Part shown: positions 37,918 to 50,098 of the stretch, piece after piece
Layout of the letters: each line of letters starts with the position of its first letter
Numbering within the stretch: the stretch's first letter is position 1
DNA from: Brachionus sp. 'Tiscar'
Lineage: Eukaryota > Rotifera > Eurotatoria > Ploima > Brachionidae
Assembly (NCBI GenBank): GCA_006352455.1
Contig: VANL01000028.1
Coordinates: 42,436-106,435, forward strand
Direction: 5' to 3'
Length of the DNA: 64,000 bases
Made by a program: the position numbers and the translations under genes
Notes under the pieces: generated by a model
What the model saw: only the letters and a program-made list of their open reading frames with translations
Told to the model about the DNA's origin: nothing
Database searches by the model: none

Positions 37918-38119
37918 CACCTACTTTAGATAAATAAATTAGATAAAGCAGAAAAGAAAAAAGGCCTTATCCATAAATTTTTTGTCAAAAGATGGAATCA
38001 AAATTTTGAAATTTAAAAGTTAGCCTTAAAAACTTATTTTTCCATCTTGTGACAAAAAAATTATGGATAAGGCCTTTTTTCTTTTCTGCTTTTTCAAATT
38101 TATTCATCTAAAGTTGGTG
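37918..38119. mobile_element. Foldback (palindromic) element
   Basis: A 202-bp element whose halves are complementary: CACC...TTTAGATAAATAAATT and AGCAGAAAAGAAAAAAGGCC then TTATCCATAA on the left pair with the right half, ending at GGTG. The arms are about 80 bp with few mismatches around a ~45-bp spacer. Probably a MITE. Confidence 0.65.
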
Positions 38120-38421
38120 ACAAATTGGATATCATTTGACCTTAGCCATGAATTTTAAAAAAAAAAACTTGATTATTTAAAAACTTTATAATTTCTAAAT
38201 CTAGTAAATTATTTTTGTATAGCGCTTAATTTGCTAAAAGGGGAGCGTGCGATTTCCAAGCAGCCGCCCTAAATGGCTATTTGTAAATAAATAAAAAAAA
38301 AATAAATAATTTAAAGCCAATTTAGTAAAGCATAATAATCAACATAGGAAAAAAATTTATATGAAAGTTTTAGGTAAAATTAAGAACCTTTTAGAAATTA
38401 AATTCTTCTAAAAGAAGTATC

Positions 38422-38693
38422 AATAGCCCGTATAGCCGAGAGGTTTGCGTGTTAGTCAACCAAGCAGAGGGTAGAAGGTTCGATCCCCGCAAGGGGAGAG
38501 AAAATCTTTGTCATGTTTTAAAACCCCTTTCATTAAAAAATGGGGGACCAGTTTCGCCTGAGGATTTTAATAATTGCGGCTTAGATGATCCACTCGATGC
38601 AGTCACTTCTGTGTCAGATCGGAGCCTTCGCTCAAAAAGGTACTTAGAAAAGAGTTGCTCCACAAGAAGCGAACAAGGTTAAAAAAGAAAAAA
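38422..38693 (+). mobile_element. tRNA-derived SINE with 12-bp target duplication
   Basis: The head holds Pol III promoter boxes: TAGCCGAGAGG (A box, ~38434) and GGTTCGATCCC (B box, ~38478), as in tRNAs. A ~190-bp unrelated body follows and ends in an A-rich tail. The element is flanked by the direct repeat AAAAGAAGTATC (38410-38421 and 38693-38704, overlapping the tail). A real tRNA is excluded because the acceptor ends do not pair. The plus-strand ORF 38449-38682 within it is not a gene. It lies just upstream of Discs large. Confidence 0.82.
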
Positions 38694-39107
38694 AAAGAAG
38701 TATCGAAAATTAACTACTAAATTTAGATCAAATAATTTGAATTTACCATATGTCCTAATTTTTGAAAAAAAAATGCTGGATTTTTATTTTTCAATAAAAG
38801 AAAGTCTGAGAACAATTTTTAATAATTACATATAATTTAATTTTCAAAATTTTAGGACTTGAGATTAAAATTTTTGTTTAAAAATTTCGTGAATGCATAC
38901 GCAAAATAAATGATTTCTGCATTCTTCAACTTAATGAATTAAATTGATAAATGAAACTAAAGATGAAATAAACAAGAAATTTTTGGTTTAAAATTTTTTT
39001 AATTTATTAAACATGATTAATTAATTAAGAGAAATAAATGCTATTTTTTACACAAACATCTAAGCCGAAAGAAAAAAAAATCTTATTTTTTAAATTATAT
39101 TTTAAAG

Positions 39108-42100
39108 ATGCACATCGAGCTCTTGAACTATTGGAAGAGTATTGTTCTCGTCTAACATCACCCCAAGACAAACAATTGCGAATAGCCATTGAAAAGGTTA
39201 TTTATATTTTTAAGAGCAGTTTGTTTCAAGCATTGTTGGATATTCAAGAATTTTATGAAGCAATTTTGCTCGATGAAACCAAGGATAATAATTCAAAAGC
39301 GTTGGCAATACTGCGCATAGCAGATAGATGGATAGAAAATGCACCTATTTCCATGGGACCTGTAATTTTATTTTTATCATATCAATAAAACTTGCTTATT
39401 TATTTTTATCATGAATATTTTTTAAAAATTATAATTTTATTGTTGTTTTCTTAAAGCTTTATTTAATTAAGAATGTTCAAAATGAATATACAAAGAATGG
39501 TTTAATGGTGCAAGTAGGTTCAGGAAATTTAAGCAACAGTCAACAAGCTCTTTCAAACGATTCGGTAACAAGTCCTAGTTCAAAAAAAAGTCCGTCCTTT
39601 CAAAGTAATAAAAGTGAGAATATGTCAGTGGATGGACTGAACAACCAAAATATGTCACCGAATGACCAGACTAATCTTGTTCCGACTTATGAAGATCACT
39701 GGGCTTACGAGACTATAAATTTAGAACGGACGCCAGGCGTTAGTCTTGGCTTTAGCATTGCAGGTGGTACAGACAATCCAATGTATGGCAATAATACTGC
39801 TGTTTTTATCACTAAATTAACACCTGGAGGATTGGCAGAGCGTGACGGTCGTCTCAGGCCAAATGACATTTTGTACAAAGTAAACGATACTGTTCTAGTA
39901 GATGCCGATCATTCTGAAGCGGTAAAGGCTCTAAAAGAAGCCGGTCAGACTGTTCGTTTAGTTGCCAAACGACTAGAGCCGAGTGTTGTTGATGATGTCG
40001 TTTTACAGAAAACCCAAAATGGCCTTGGCTTTTCAATTTCGGGCGGTCTCGGAACCGAACTTTTTAAGAACGATCATGGTATTTTTATTACAAAAATAAT
40101 ACCAGGTGGTGCAGCTGATCTTGACGGAAAATTGGCTGTAGGCGATAGATTAATTAGTGTAAGTTTTTATTTAATAGTTTTTATTCATGGAAAATTTATG
40201 TTTTTTTTTTTTTAAATTTAAATTTAGGTTAATGATTTTAGCCTTGAGTATGTGACACACGATGATGCTGTCAAAGTAATTGCCGGCATAGTTGATGAGT
40301 TCAATGAAATTGTTTTAAGAGTTGGCAAAGTAACTCAATACACTTCACAAAATGAAATAGACTTATCGTAAGTTAATTTTTGAGAAATTTAGATTGTACA
40401 CCCCAAATTATTAAATTTTTACCCCAATTTTATTAAGAAAACCACAAAAAAATACACAAAAATTAAAAAAAAAAACTATTTTTTAATAGATGACCACAAA
40501 TTATTGAAAATGATAATAAAAAATATAAAAAAAAACAATATTTTCTAAATTTCGACTCTAATTTTTTATTTTTTCCACATTTATTAGGACAAGCCCAGTA
40601 ACGTCTTTTCTTTATTTGCGCGCCACATTGATCACAGGTTTTTTCTTTGTCACTTATCTCTTGACTCATTGACTCAATTCTTGCTTTTTTAGAAATAAAT
40701 TATTCCTCAACTTCAGACTCATCAGACTCGATGCCTTTCAGTACAGTGTTTGAAACTTGTGTCTCATTTGGTTGTCTTATCAATGCTCTAACTGTATTAA
40801 AGGTCTACCTTTTTTGCGATTTGATTGAATCGGAATTTCCATTCCAACTGAGTCGAAATTGTTTTATTATCGAGCTGATATCGCTATTTGATGATGGCAC
40901 TTGTGATTTTTCATCCAAAACCAGCAACTACAGCTTCTTTATGTCCACTGATTTTCACTGTATTTGACTTTGTGAACGATAAAAACACATTTTATCATAT
41001 CATCGAAATTGGTCCACTTTTTCTCTTTTAATTTTCGATTGAAAAAAGTTTAAAAATTGGGGTATTTTTTTAAAAAATTTGGGGGTATCGATTTCAATGA
41101 CCCTTAATTTTTTGTTTCCAAAGTCTTTAAAAAGTTAAAAAAGCTTTATTTTTTAATTTTTCATTCATCTTTTAAAATATTTTGCAACAGTCAGTAATAA
41201 AAAACTTGGACAAAAATTTTCTTTCGACTGGAATTACAAGGGCTTAAGAAAGCTAACAAAAAAAATTAATCAAAATAGTCAATTTTATTAAAAAATAATG
41301 TCTTTTTTGGTGAATAAAAATTATAAATTTCAATATTTAGTTTAAACTTGACAAAATTTAGAGGAAATTATATTTTAAAATTAGAATTTCACAAATTTAA
41401 ATTATTTATTTTATCTCTAAAGCATTTATTATGAAGAGGAAAAAATTATTCAACATGATTGTTGACTAAAATTAAAAATAGGTAAATGGATTTTTTTAAG
41501 ACAATTTAATATACTAGTTTTTTAGTAAATCTAAGGCTTGTAAAATTCATAACTAAATATTATCTAAAAATAATGGTATATAATTATAATAAAAAAAATT
41601 ATTTTTAAGAGACAATTAAAAATTGAATATAAAAATTCTCACTTGAGTGGTAAATAAATAAAATGGTTTATTGTTGAGGAGAAAATGTTTTTAAAAAATG
41701 ATACCTTTATTTTATTAAATGTGTGTTTTTATAAAAGCATAGTTATAGTGAAGGTTTCTTACATTTGAAAGCGTATGAATGCATTTTTTCAAGACCAATA
41801 ATAGCTTTTTAAATAAAAAATGTTGGTTCACTATTAGGATTCCTTTTTATTTTTCAGAAATTGACATTATCTCAAAAATCAAAGTTTTCAATTCAGTGTT
41901 ATCTTTTTTTTTAATAAAATCTGAGCAAAAACATCATTTTCTAATATTAAAAAAAATGATGTTCTTTATCCAAGTAATTTCATAATAAGGCATAAAATGA
42001 GCATAAAAAAGAAGGCTTAGACTAAATTATCATGCTAGCTGATCTAACAGTAGGTAATTTTAATCTATTGGATCCCTTTTGTAAATCTCATTTTTCCTTT

Positions 42101-45100
42101 TTTCGGCATCTAATTCGAACTCTTTCAGATTTAATTGAAGTTGTTTGGAATCTTAAAAAGTTAATTTAGAAATTTTTCCTCAAATAGAAACTAATCAATT
42201 TTTAAATAATTATTTGAAAAATGCCGGAAATAATACCATTTACTTAAGCTAAATTTTAGCGTAAAATAAACCATTTTTTTTAATTTAAAGTATTAACAGA
42301 AATTAAAGATATAAAGAAGATTAGTTATTAATTTTATTTGAATTAAAATGAAAACTGTAAATTGAAATATTGTTTTTTTTTTATTTACAAATAAAAATCT
42401 ATTTGTTAAAAATAATAGATAATTGAAAATTTTATTTAAACGATAATGACTAAATATATTTAGTCTTTAGAGTCTGGAATAAAATTAATTATCTTAGGAA
42501 AAAAAATTGTTTATCTAGTTATTATTTATTTAGAGCTATTTTATCACAAAACTGGTTCAAGTTTTATGTACAAATTATAATTTATAAAAAATTAAAATTA
42601 AAAAAAATCAAATAAAATAAAATCTTTTCTCCAGAGGACATGTTCAGCAATATTTAATCAATTGTAAAAATCGATCAAATTTTTCGCTATTTTTTAATCA
42701 ATTTTATGTGTAATAAAACTTGTTTCATCCATTTTCAAAGGAATCTAATTAAATTAATTATGAAAATTTAGTTTTAGTGAATCCGTAAATTTCAAATTAA
42801 ACTAATTTGTTTGAATGGAATTTGAGAACAAACAATGTGTCTGTAAAATTTAGATGTTTTTTTTTTGTTCTTTTTATATTTTTAATAAACCAAACCAAGT
42901 AAAGTATTTATATGTTCAAACAATCGAAACAATAAAATAATATATCAAATATTCAAATTTATAAATACATTAAAGAAAATAGAGTTTTTTGAGAAATGAT
43001 TAATTAGAATTTTATTTTACTCTGTATATTTACTGATAGATTTTTCTATTTATCTATTTTATGCAATATTTAAATTAAGCTTTTGATTAAGACATATTTA
43101 AGTCATAAATTAAATCGATCTACCATTCAAAAAAAAAGAAAAAAATGTTCTTCATTCAAGACACTGCAGAATTGAAGATTGTAAAAATAATTCGCTACAT
43201 TCAAGACTTTCAAATTTGTGCTCGAGTTTTAGGCTAAAATTAATTAATAAACCCACTCGATTGTCATTGATTCGAGTTTTTAATTTGCATTTTTTCCTTA
43301 AGTTGACTAAGCCCGAGCAATAAAAAATTACCAAGTCATATCTTAAAAGATATGATAAGTTTGTTTTTAGGCTAAATTAAGCATAGATTGTATTTGTATT
43401 TAAAAAAAATTGGGTTACGTGCTTGAAAAAAATTTTTTGTTTTGATCAAGATATTAAGATTTGAATTTCTAATTGTCAGGGGTAGATTGTGGTGAGAATA
43501 AGCAATTTTCAGTCAGCATTCAATGCATTCAAAAGGGCATGCAAATAAATTTCGATAAATAATACCATAAAGTCAAAACTAGATAAATAAATCAAATTTT
43601 CAATCAATTTTTTTTCTTTTTTTTTTTTTCATAGCATCTTGAATAACCTGAGTTAATCAAATTTATCATGATAGAAAATTAATAACAGAGCAAAGCTCTA
43701 TTTTACAGATAAGCACTCAGATGATTTAAGATATGCTCTATTTTTATTTATAGAGCTTCTATTTAAAATATCGTATTGGTTTTCTAAGTGCATTTTCCAA
43801 TACTGCAATTTGATATTGCAATTGTTTCAAAGACAAATAAATTTTGCCCAACTCAGACTTAATCAGCTTTAGTTGGCTTAAATCGCATCAAAAATTTATT
43901 TCTAAATATAATTTAAAAAAAATAAAAATAATTTAAATATGTATTCGACAACAGTGACTAATTCTCCGGCCTCCAAGATTTCAGTAATCAGCAGCCAAAT
44001 TGCGGCCAATATTTCAAATTATTCCTATCGTCACCACAATCGAGCTCACTTGCATCAAATTCAAAATTCTTCTCAAAACTTAGCATTTAGCTCCTCGCTT
44101 AAGCATAGAAAAGAATGCTGTCAGAAGCGAAAAAAAAATTTCCTTAGCTCCTATGAAAGGTAATAAAAATCAGTCAAAATATTATCTTAATTAAACATAT
44201 CCTGTTCAATTTGCATTAACTTCCACTCATGTGAATATAATTATTTTAAGCAAAATTCAAGCTAATTTTTAAAATGAAATAATTTCTTCTTTTTTTATTT
44301 TTTTTTCAAATTTTTTTTTCTCGTTTTAGTACAAATTGGTCAAAATTTACATTTTATCAATAAGGCATAAATTGTTTATTGGAAAATTGGCATTATTAAT
44401 GATGCCTTACTAATAGAGATAAAATTGAATAGTATTTATTTAGTTAATTTAAATTGTATGTTGAAAAAAAAAAAGAAGCGTATATAAAACTCATTAAAAT
44501 TTAATTTCCTCTATAGTTTTATTTTCAAAACTAAAAGCATATTTTGAGTAGTAGATGCGATCCAGGTCTTGGTTAGACATAAGCATTTTTCTAAAAACAA
44601 TATAAATATATGAAAAAATCTTAAAAATTTAATGTCTAATTGCGAATTTATTTTTATCTATTCAATTCAATTATTCACATTTTAAAACCCGATAGTGCTT
44701 ATTAATACTTGCTTTTTCTAGTTTTACTAATTTTATTTTTTCTTTTAAAAATCTAATTATAAAAGAGAGCCTCGTCGAGTTTACTTGCAAAAAGGACAAC
44801 AAGGTCTTGGATTTAACATTGTCGGAGGAGAAGGCGGTGAAGGAATATTCATCTCATTTATTCTAACAGGTGGTGCAGCAGATTTGAACGGAGAGTTGAG
44901 AAAAGGCGATCAAATACTGAGCGTAAATTCAATTGATCTGACACAAGCAACACACGAACAAGCGGCTGATGTTCTCAAGAATGCCGGCCAGCATGTAAAT
45001 CTAATTGTTCAACACAGACCAGAAGCCTATGAGAGATTTCAAGCCAAAATAAATGAACGTAGAGAACAAATGTTGAATTCAGCATCATCTTTACACAATC

Positions 45101-46864
45101 AAGCTCAAATGGCCGGCGCAGCCAGTGCTTCAAATCTTGCCAATGGAGGCATGATCAATTCGAATTCGGGAGCTCATTCTTTAAATAATTTAAATTCAGC
45201 CCATGGTAGTGGAACTTTGATTACAAAGCATAAAAAAAGTCTTTATGTACGAGCACTATTCGACTATGATCCGGCTAAAGACAGCGGTTTACCTGGTAAA
45301 GGTCTAAATTTTCATTACGGTGACATTTTGCATGTGACAAACGCGTCTGATGACGAATGGTGGCAGGCTAGAAGGGTCATCATAGATGGCAGTGAGGAAG
45401 ATCTCGGCATCATTCCTTCTAAAAAAAGAGTCGAACGTAAAGAGCGAGCAAGACAGAGAAGAGTTAATTTCGGAAAGAATACCGAATCAAATGCTAACAA
45501 GACTGGAACGTTGGACAAGAAGAAAAAAGGCGGACTCAAGTTTTTCATGAAGGGAAGCAAAAAAGACCTCCAAAGTGGTGATGAGCTAAGTGACCATGAA
45601 AGTATGCTTTTTTTTTTATTAGACATTTTAAAATTTCTAATTACTATAAACATTTAAGATAAAATCAGAGCAGGTTTTAATCTAAGCTTTTATTTTTAGT
45701 TTGAAATTAAAAAAAAAAGAATCATTCTAAATTACTAATTTTTTGCTCAAGCTATTAAAATTTTCTTTGAATTTATTTAACTAATAGTTAAGAAAACAAT
45801 TCTTGTGAAATGAATGCTTAATTGAATTAATCGCTCAATCTATTTATTTATTTTATTTTGATAAGATTTGTTTTTAAATTGGCTAGTTTGAAGGCATGAG
45901 AGAGTTAGGTATAAATTGAAAAAAAATTATTCCAAAAAAAAATTATTAAATAAAAAAATTGATGAATAGGAATCGCATGCATTTCTTGATTCAAACAAAC
46001 TGATCGCTTTAAACAAAATTTTTGACAAAAATTAATAAAAATTTTACATTTAAGCTGCAAGTGAAGAAACTATTTTGTCATATGAACCAGTTGTTCAACA
46101 AGAATGTAAGTTTTTTTTTTTTTTATATGAATTAATTTTATAAATAAATTAAAATAATTTTTAAAGTAAAATATACTCGTCCTATAATTGTTCTTGGACC
46201 AATTAAGGACAGAATAAACAATGATTTGATCTATGATTTTCCAGATAAATTTGGATGTTGTGTACCTCGTGAGTAAATTTTAATAATCTATCTATCTATT
46301 TAAGTAATATTCTTTCTAAGACACCACTCGACCCAAAAAGGATGATGAAGTTGACGGACGTGATTACTATTTTATAGAATCACGAGATCAAATGGAAAGA
46401 GACATAGCTAATCATTTGTTCATTGAAGCCGGACAATATCACGGCAACTTGTACGGAACTAGTGTTCAATCAGTAAGAGAAGTTGCCGAAAAAGGCAAGC
46501 ACTGTATATTGGATGTTAGTGGAAATGCTATCAAAAGATTGAAGATGGCTCAGTTGTATCCGATCGCATTATTTTTGAAGCCAAGAAGTGTTGAATGGAT
46601 AATGTAATTACGAATACTTTTTTAAATTTCATAATAATAGTATTAATATTTTCAAATTTCAATAGGGATATGAATAAGCGAATAACTGTTGAAGAAGCTA
46701 AGGATATATATGAAAAGGCAGAAAGAATGGAACAAGCTTTTGCCGAGCATTATACAGCGGTTATTCAAGGAGAAAATTTTGAAGATGTTTATGAAAAATG
46801 CAAAGAAGTTATAGCCGAGCAAGCTGGACCAATTATTTGGGTTCCTAGTAAAGAGCCTCTTTAA
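39108..46864 (+). CDS. DLG: Discs large homolog (MAGUK scaffold), eight visible exons
   Basis: Membrane-associated scaffold of septate/synaptic junctions. Exons 39108-39361, 39457-40158, 40228-40367, 44766-45601, 46055-46105, 46167-46268, 46321-46603, 46666-46864. Order: L27 (AHRALELLEEYCSRL, FQALLDIQEFYEAILL); linker; PDZ1 (GVSLGFSIAGG); PDZ2 (GLGFSISGG, with GDRLIS/VNDFSLEYVTHDD split by an intron); PDZ3 (GLGFNIVGGEGGEGIFISFI); SH3 (YVRALFDYDPAKDSGLPGKG); basic HOOK (KKRVERKERARQRRVNF); inactive guanylate-kinase-like domain (TRPIIVLGP, DYYFI.S, GQYHGNLYGTS) to the C terminus WVPSKEPL. Exon 1 here opens in phase 1, so a small first exon with the start codon lies upstream and was not identified. 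Intron 3 (4.4 kb) holds a DNA transposon and a probable internal first exon. Confidence 0.9.
40397..41087 (-). mobile_element. Tc1/mariner-like DNA transposon remnant in DLG intron 3
   Basis: About 691 bp with ~35-bp terminal inverted repeats that each contain two ACCCCAA motifs (TACACCCCAAATT... left; ...AAATTTGGGGGTA right), bordered by TA, which suits a Tc1/mariner/pogo-type insertion. On the minus strand, remnants of the C-terminal part of a protein include an acidic stretch (LKGIESDESEVEE) and a Cys pair cluster TCDQCGAQIKKRRYWACPNK with a further Cys (40463-40669). Such a Cys-rich tail is also known from piggyBac transposases, so superfamily is open. Confidence 0.55.
41088..43938. other. 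Intronic AT-rich stretch of DLG
   Basis: No gene or repeat recognised. An octamer ATGCAAAT at 43539-43546, inside a GC-richer stretch (43480-43560), is the only conspicuous motif and lies about 400 bp before the probable internal first exon. Confidence 0.4.
43939..44159 (+). CDS. DLG: Probable alternative first coding exon of DLG
   Basis: An ORF starting ATG at 43939 (MYSTTVTNSPASKISVISS...) runs 73 codons plus two bases to a GTAATA donor at 44160. Its phase (2) is the same as that of the upstream DLG exon ending at 40367, so it can join the PDZ3 exon at 44766 in frame, giving ..SSYER then EPRRVYLQKG. Composition is Ser/His/Asn-rich with good codon variety, unlike the flanking A/T runs. A short isoform with PDZ3-SH3-GUK would result. 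This is inferred from phase and frame only. Confidence 0.5.
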
Positions 46865-47289
46865 ACTACTGACAAAATTTTTTTTTGTAAATTAATAATT
46901 TTATCAGTAAAAAAAAAATTATTATTCATAAGTTTGCTTTAAATGAAAATATATTGTCACAGATCAAAAAAAAATTACTTCTATCATATTTCCAATATAA
47001 TGTAAATGAATTTTTCAAAAATTCTTTAAGCTATCCAATTTGTACATAAAGAAAATTAATGTTTTCAAATATTAAAATTGATTTTTATCTTTTTTTTTTT
47101 GTTAAAAAAAATTTAAATTTTTTATTCTATTAGTTTAAATTTTCTGGAATCAGATAAATTTTAATTTTACCATGTCTATCATGGATTAAATATTATTTTC
47201 ATTCGGATATTAATTAGAATTTTTATTAATTTTTAAATAAATTTTGAATAGTTATTCCATTTTTTATCAAATATCATAAAACCGATTAA
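46865..47289. other. AT-rich gap after DLG
   Basis: 3' flank of Discs large. No feature beyond A/T runs is supported. Confidence 0.4.
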
Positions 47290-48240
47290 ACTATTAAGTC
47301 TTAAATTCCTCACGATGGTTTTTGCAATTGTTTTGATCACCCTTATAATGGATCGGAACCACAGCTTTTTTGAACCGATCTTTTTAAAAATACCTGCATG
47401 CTTCTAATTATAGACCTGTATCACTAACCTCAATACCTTGCAAAATTATGAAGAAGTTTTTAAAAGCAGTAAAACTCGATTTCTTAGCGAATAATTTAAT
47501 AAACAACAAACAGCATGAATTCGTAAAAAAAATTATCTATTTAGATTTTGCTAAAGCATTCGATTCAGTTCCCCATAAACGCTTAATTCACATACTTGAA
47601 TTTTATGGCTTTGATGAGTTATTTATTCAATGGATTAAAGCTTTTTTGCTTAAAAGAAGACAGAGTGATTATGGACGAAACAGTGTCAAATTGGGTACGT
47701 GTTGGGAATTGAGTCCCACAAGGTTCGGTTTTGGATCCGATTCTGTTCATTGTTTACATTAACGACTTACCAAACGACTTGTCAAATATTTGCTGACGAC
47801 ACAAAGTTGATGTTAAATGTAAACAGCCTTGAGACCAGCAGAATTAAGAGATGTTTAAAATTATCAAAGGACACGACAGGATCAACTGGCATGTACCCCT
47901 TGTCTCTAAAAATATTCCAGAAAATAGGTTTCGTTCAACCCTTAGACGTCATGATTTTACGTTACAAAGACAATTGGTAAAAAACTGTAAGCAAAGATTT
48001 AATTTTTTCAGCAACAGAGTGGTCAATGTTTGGAATCGAGTTGATAGAGTTGTTATAAATTCAGATACAGTTAATGTTTTTAAAAGAAAATTGATAAACT
48101 TGATTTAAACAAGCTATTATAATGAACCCTCGTAATACCACAAGTTTAATTGTTAATCCCCATTGTATACCCCTAGCACTGGTAATTGTTTTCTTTATGA
48201 GATAGTCAATTAATATAAGGAATTGCACCCGCACCATTGT
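47290..48240 (+). mobile_element. LINE reverse transcriptase relic (3' part)
   Basis: Plus-strand frames give IIYLDFAKAFDSVPHKRL then FYGFDELFIQWIKAFLLKR, then VPQGSVLDPILFIVYINDLP in another frame, then ADDTKLMLNV (catalytic DD intact), and the C-terminal block RFNFFSNRVVNVWNRVD with VNVFKRKLINLI ending near 48108. Three frameshifts are needed and a deletion separates the palm from the C-terminal block, so it is dead. The C-terminal NRVVN.WN motif and the non-poly(A) tail point to the CR1-like group. Confidence 0.72.
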
Positions 48241-48299
48241 ATGACTCATGTACAAACTTTGAAGCTCTCAGATTGTCCCTTTTCAAGAATTACGCTACA

Positions 48300-48520
48300 C
48301 TAATATTTCTCGTAGAAGAGTTTTATTAAGCTAAATATCTTCTTTGATACTATCAAAGGCTTCCTTGAAGTCAATGAAGTAAAGATACAAGGGAATGTTC
48401 CACTCCAGACTTAGTTCTATAATTTTCCTAAGAGCAAATATCTCGTAGATAATTAAATTAATTAGCTTAATTAAAAGGGAATTAATTTTTGTTTGTTTTT
48501 TTGGTTTGAATTTCAAAGCA
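48300..48520 (-). mobile_element. LINE reverse transcriptase fragment
   Basis: Minus strand: EIFALRKIIELSLEWNIPLY then LYFIDFKEAFDSIKEDI, the block containing the first catalytic aspartate region (FIDF.kAFDs) of non-LTR reverse transcriptase. It is truncated on both sides and of a different family from the adjacent plus-strand LINE. Confidence 0.6.
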
Positions 48521-50098
48521 TATAAATCAAATTCAAATTTTTTTTAATTAAAGCAATTTTGAATAGCCCCTTCGAGATGATGCTTGCACTTCTTTTCAGA
48601 TCTCAAGTTTTTTACCCATGCAAGCCCAAAACGATTTCCGTGTTACAATCGTCCCCCAATTGATGCATGCAATAATTAATTAGAAGTAATTCGAATCAAA
48701 TCTACATAAGTTAAGTTATGTTCAAAAGTTAAGAATATCTAACCCATTACTATCCGCAATGTCACCATAAAGATTTTACGAAATTTAATTTTTAATTGAA
48801 ATCTATAAATGAGAATGAAACTTTTACTAACCGGTCATTATTAATTATTAAAATTAATTAATGAATAGAAAAGATGAAGCAATTAATTGATCTTTTTTTT
48901 TTAGAAATATATTAATTTTTAATAAAATTTGCGGAAAATACTGAGCCTAAATTTAATTAATTAATAAAAAACTTAAATTTTATTTTGTACAAGATTTAAT
49001 AAAATATTATAAATTAAAGAATTTTTAGAAAAATCAAAAATGACATATGTAATTTTTCTTTTTCTATAAAATAAGAAGGCTTGTTTAATTTTAATATCAT
49101 AAAAATATAATTTTTCGAAATAAAAAATCATTTATTTCATTCTTGAATATTTTTGACAGTTTTCTTATCTCTAAAGGCTTCATTTTGTTATAATAAATAG
49201 TAAATAATTTCAACTGAATGCTTTTTTTTTCACATCATGTGAAAAATTAAAAGTTTTAATTTTTTCTTATCTCTATCGAGCTAATGCTTCTTCAAAATTA
49301 AATATAAAAATTTAAAAAAGGCTAAATTATATTAAATAAATTAAAAATAAAGTTAGAAAGAGTGTATTGAATTAGCTAGAGATTAGAAAAAAAGAAGAAT
49401 TTACCCAATTGAGTCAGAAATTCGAATTATCTTGAGACATTTTAATTTTAATTGTTGCCTTTTAAATACAAATTAAATAGAGATTTATTAAAAATTTTAC
49501 TAAATTATACATAAATAATTATACATATTTTATTTTTAAAAAGATTAGATGTTAAAAATAAAAATTCTGTAATTTTGCGATGCATAAATGTCTCATAGCT
49601 TGGACTCTCATAAATAACTGCTATAATCTCTTAGGTTTCGGTAATAAAGCTAAATATTAATTAAATTTGATTATTTTTATATTTAATAAATTTAAATATG
49701 TTAGAGTTTGAAATTTTCTTAAATTTATTAAAAAAAAACCATTAATAAGAAAAAATTAAACTTTTATTTGAATTTTTCAATGTTTTTAAGCCTCTCTGCA
49801 AAAAGCCATAATATTATAATCAAGCTTTTTCAGCTTTAGTAACAAGATTCAAGTTGAAGGTATTTTATTCTATTTGATTAAAATTCAAGTAACTAGGCAA
49901 CGTTAAACTCTATTTTTTCTAACAATTTTCTTTTTATGTTGCTTTTTAGAATCTATAATTTTCTTATATATAATAATCATTATAGCTTTGTTTATTAGTT
50001 TAGCCAATAATATAATTATTGATAACTGATAATTTTTAAAAAAAATTATTTATTTTTTAAGAGACAAAAAGTTATCTGCAATTTTCGAATTATTAAAG
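48521..50098. other. AT-rich intergenic gap
   Basis: A GC-richer patch at 48560-48665 has no recognisable frame; the rest is A/T runs. The CFAP45 promoter should lie at its 3' end. Confidence 0.45.

Noticed and set aside
38429..38500. tRNA gene
   Set aside because: A and B boxes are present but the 5' and 3' acceptor segments do not pair and the sequence continues into a SINE body with target duplication.
41779..41985. 68-codon plus-strand ORF in DLG intron
   Set aside because: Low-complexity Phe/Lys/Ile frame without conserved features or matching splice phase.
45315..45653. Minus-strand ORF opposite DLG
   Set aside because: Shadow of the SH3/HOOK exon.
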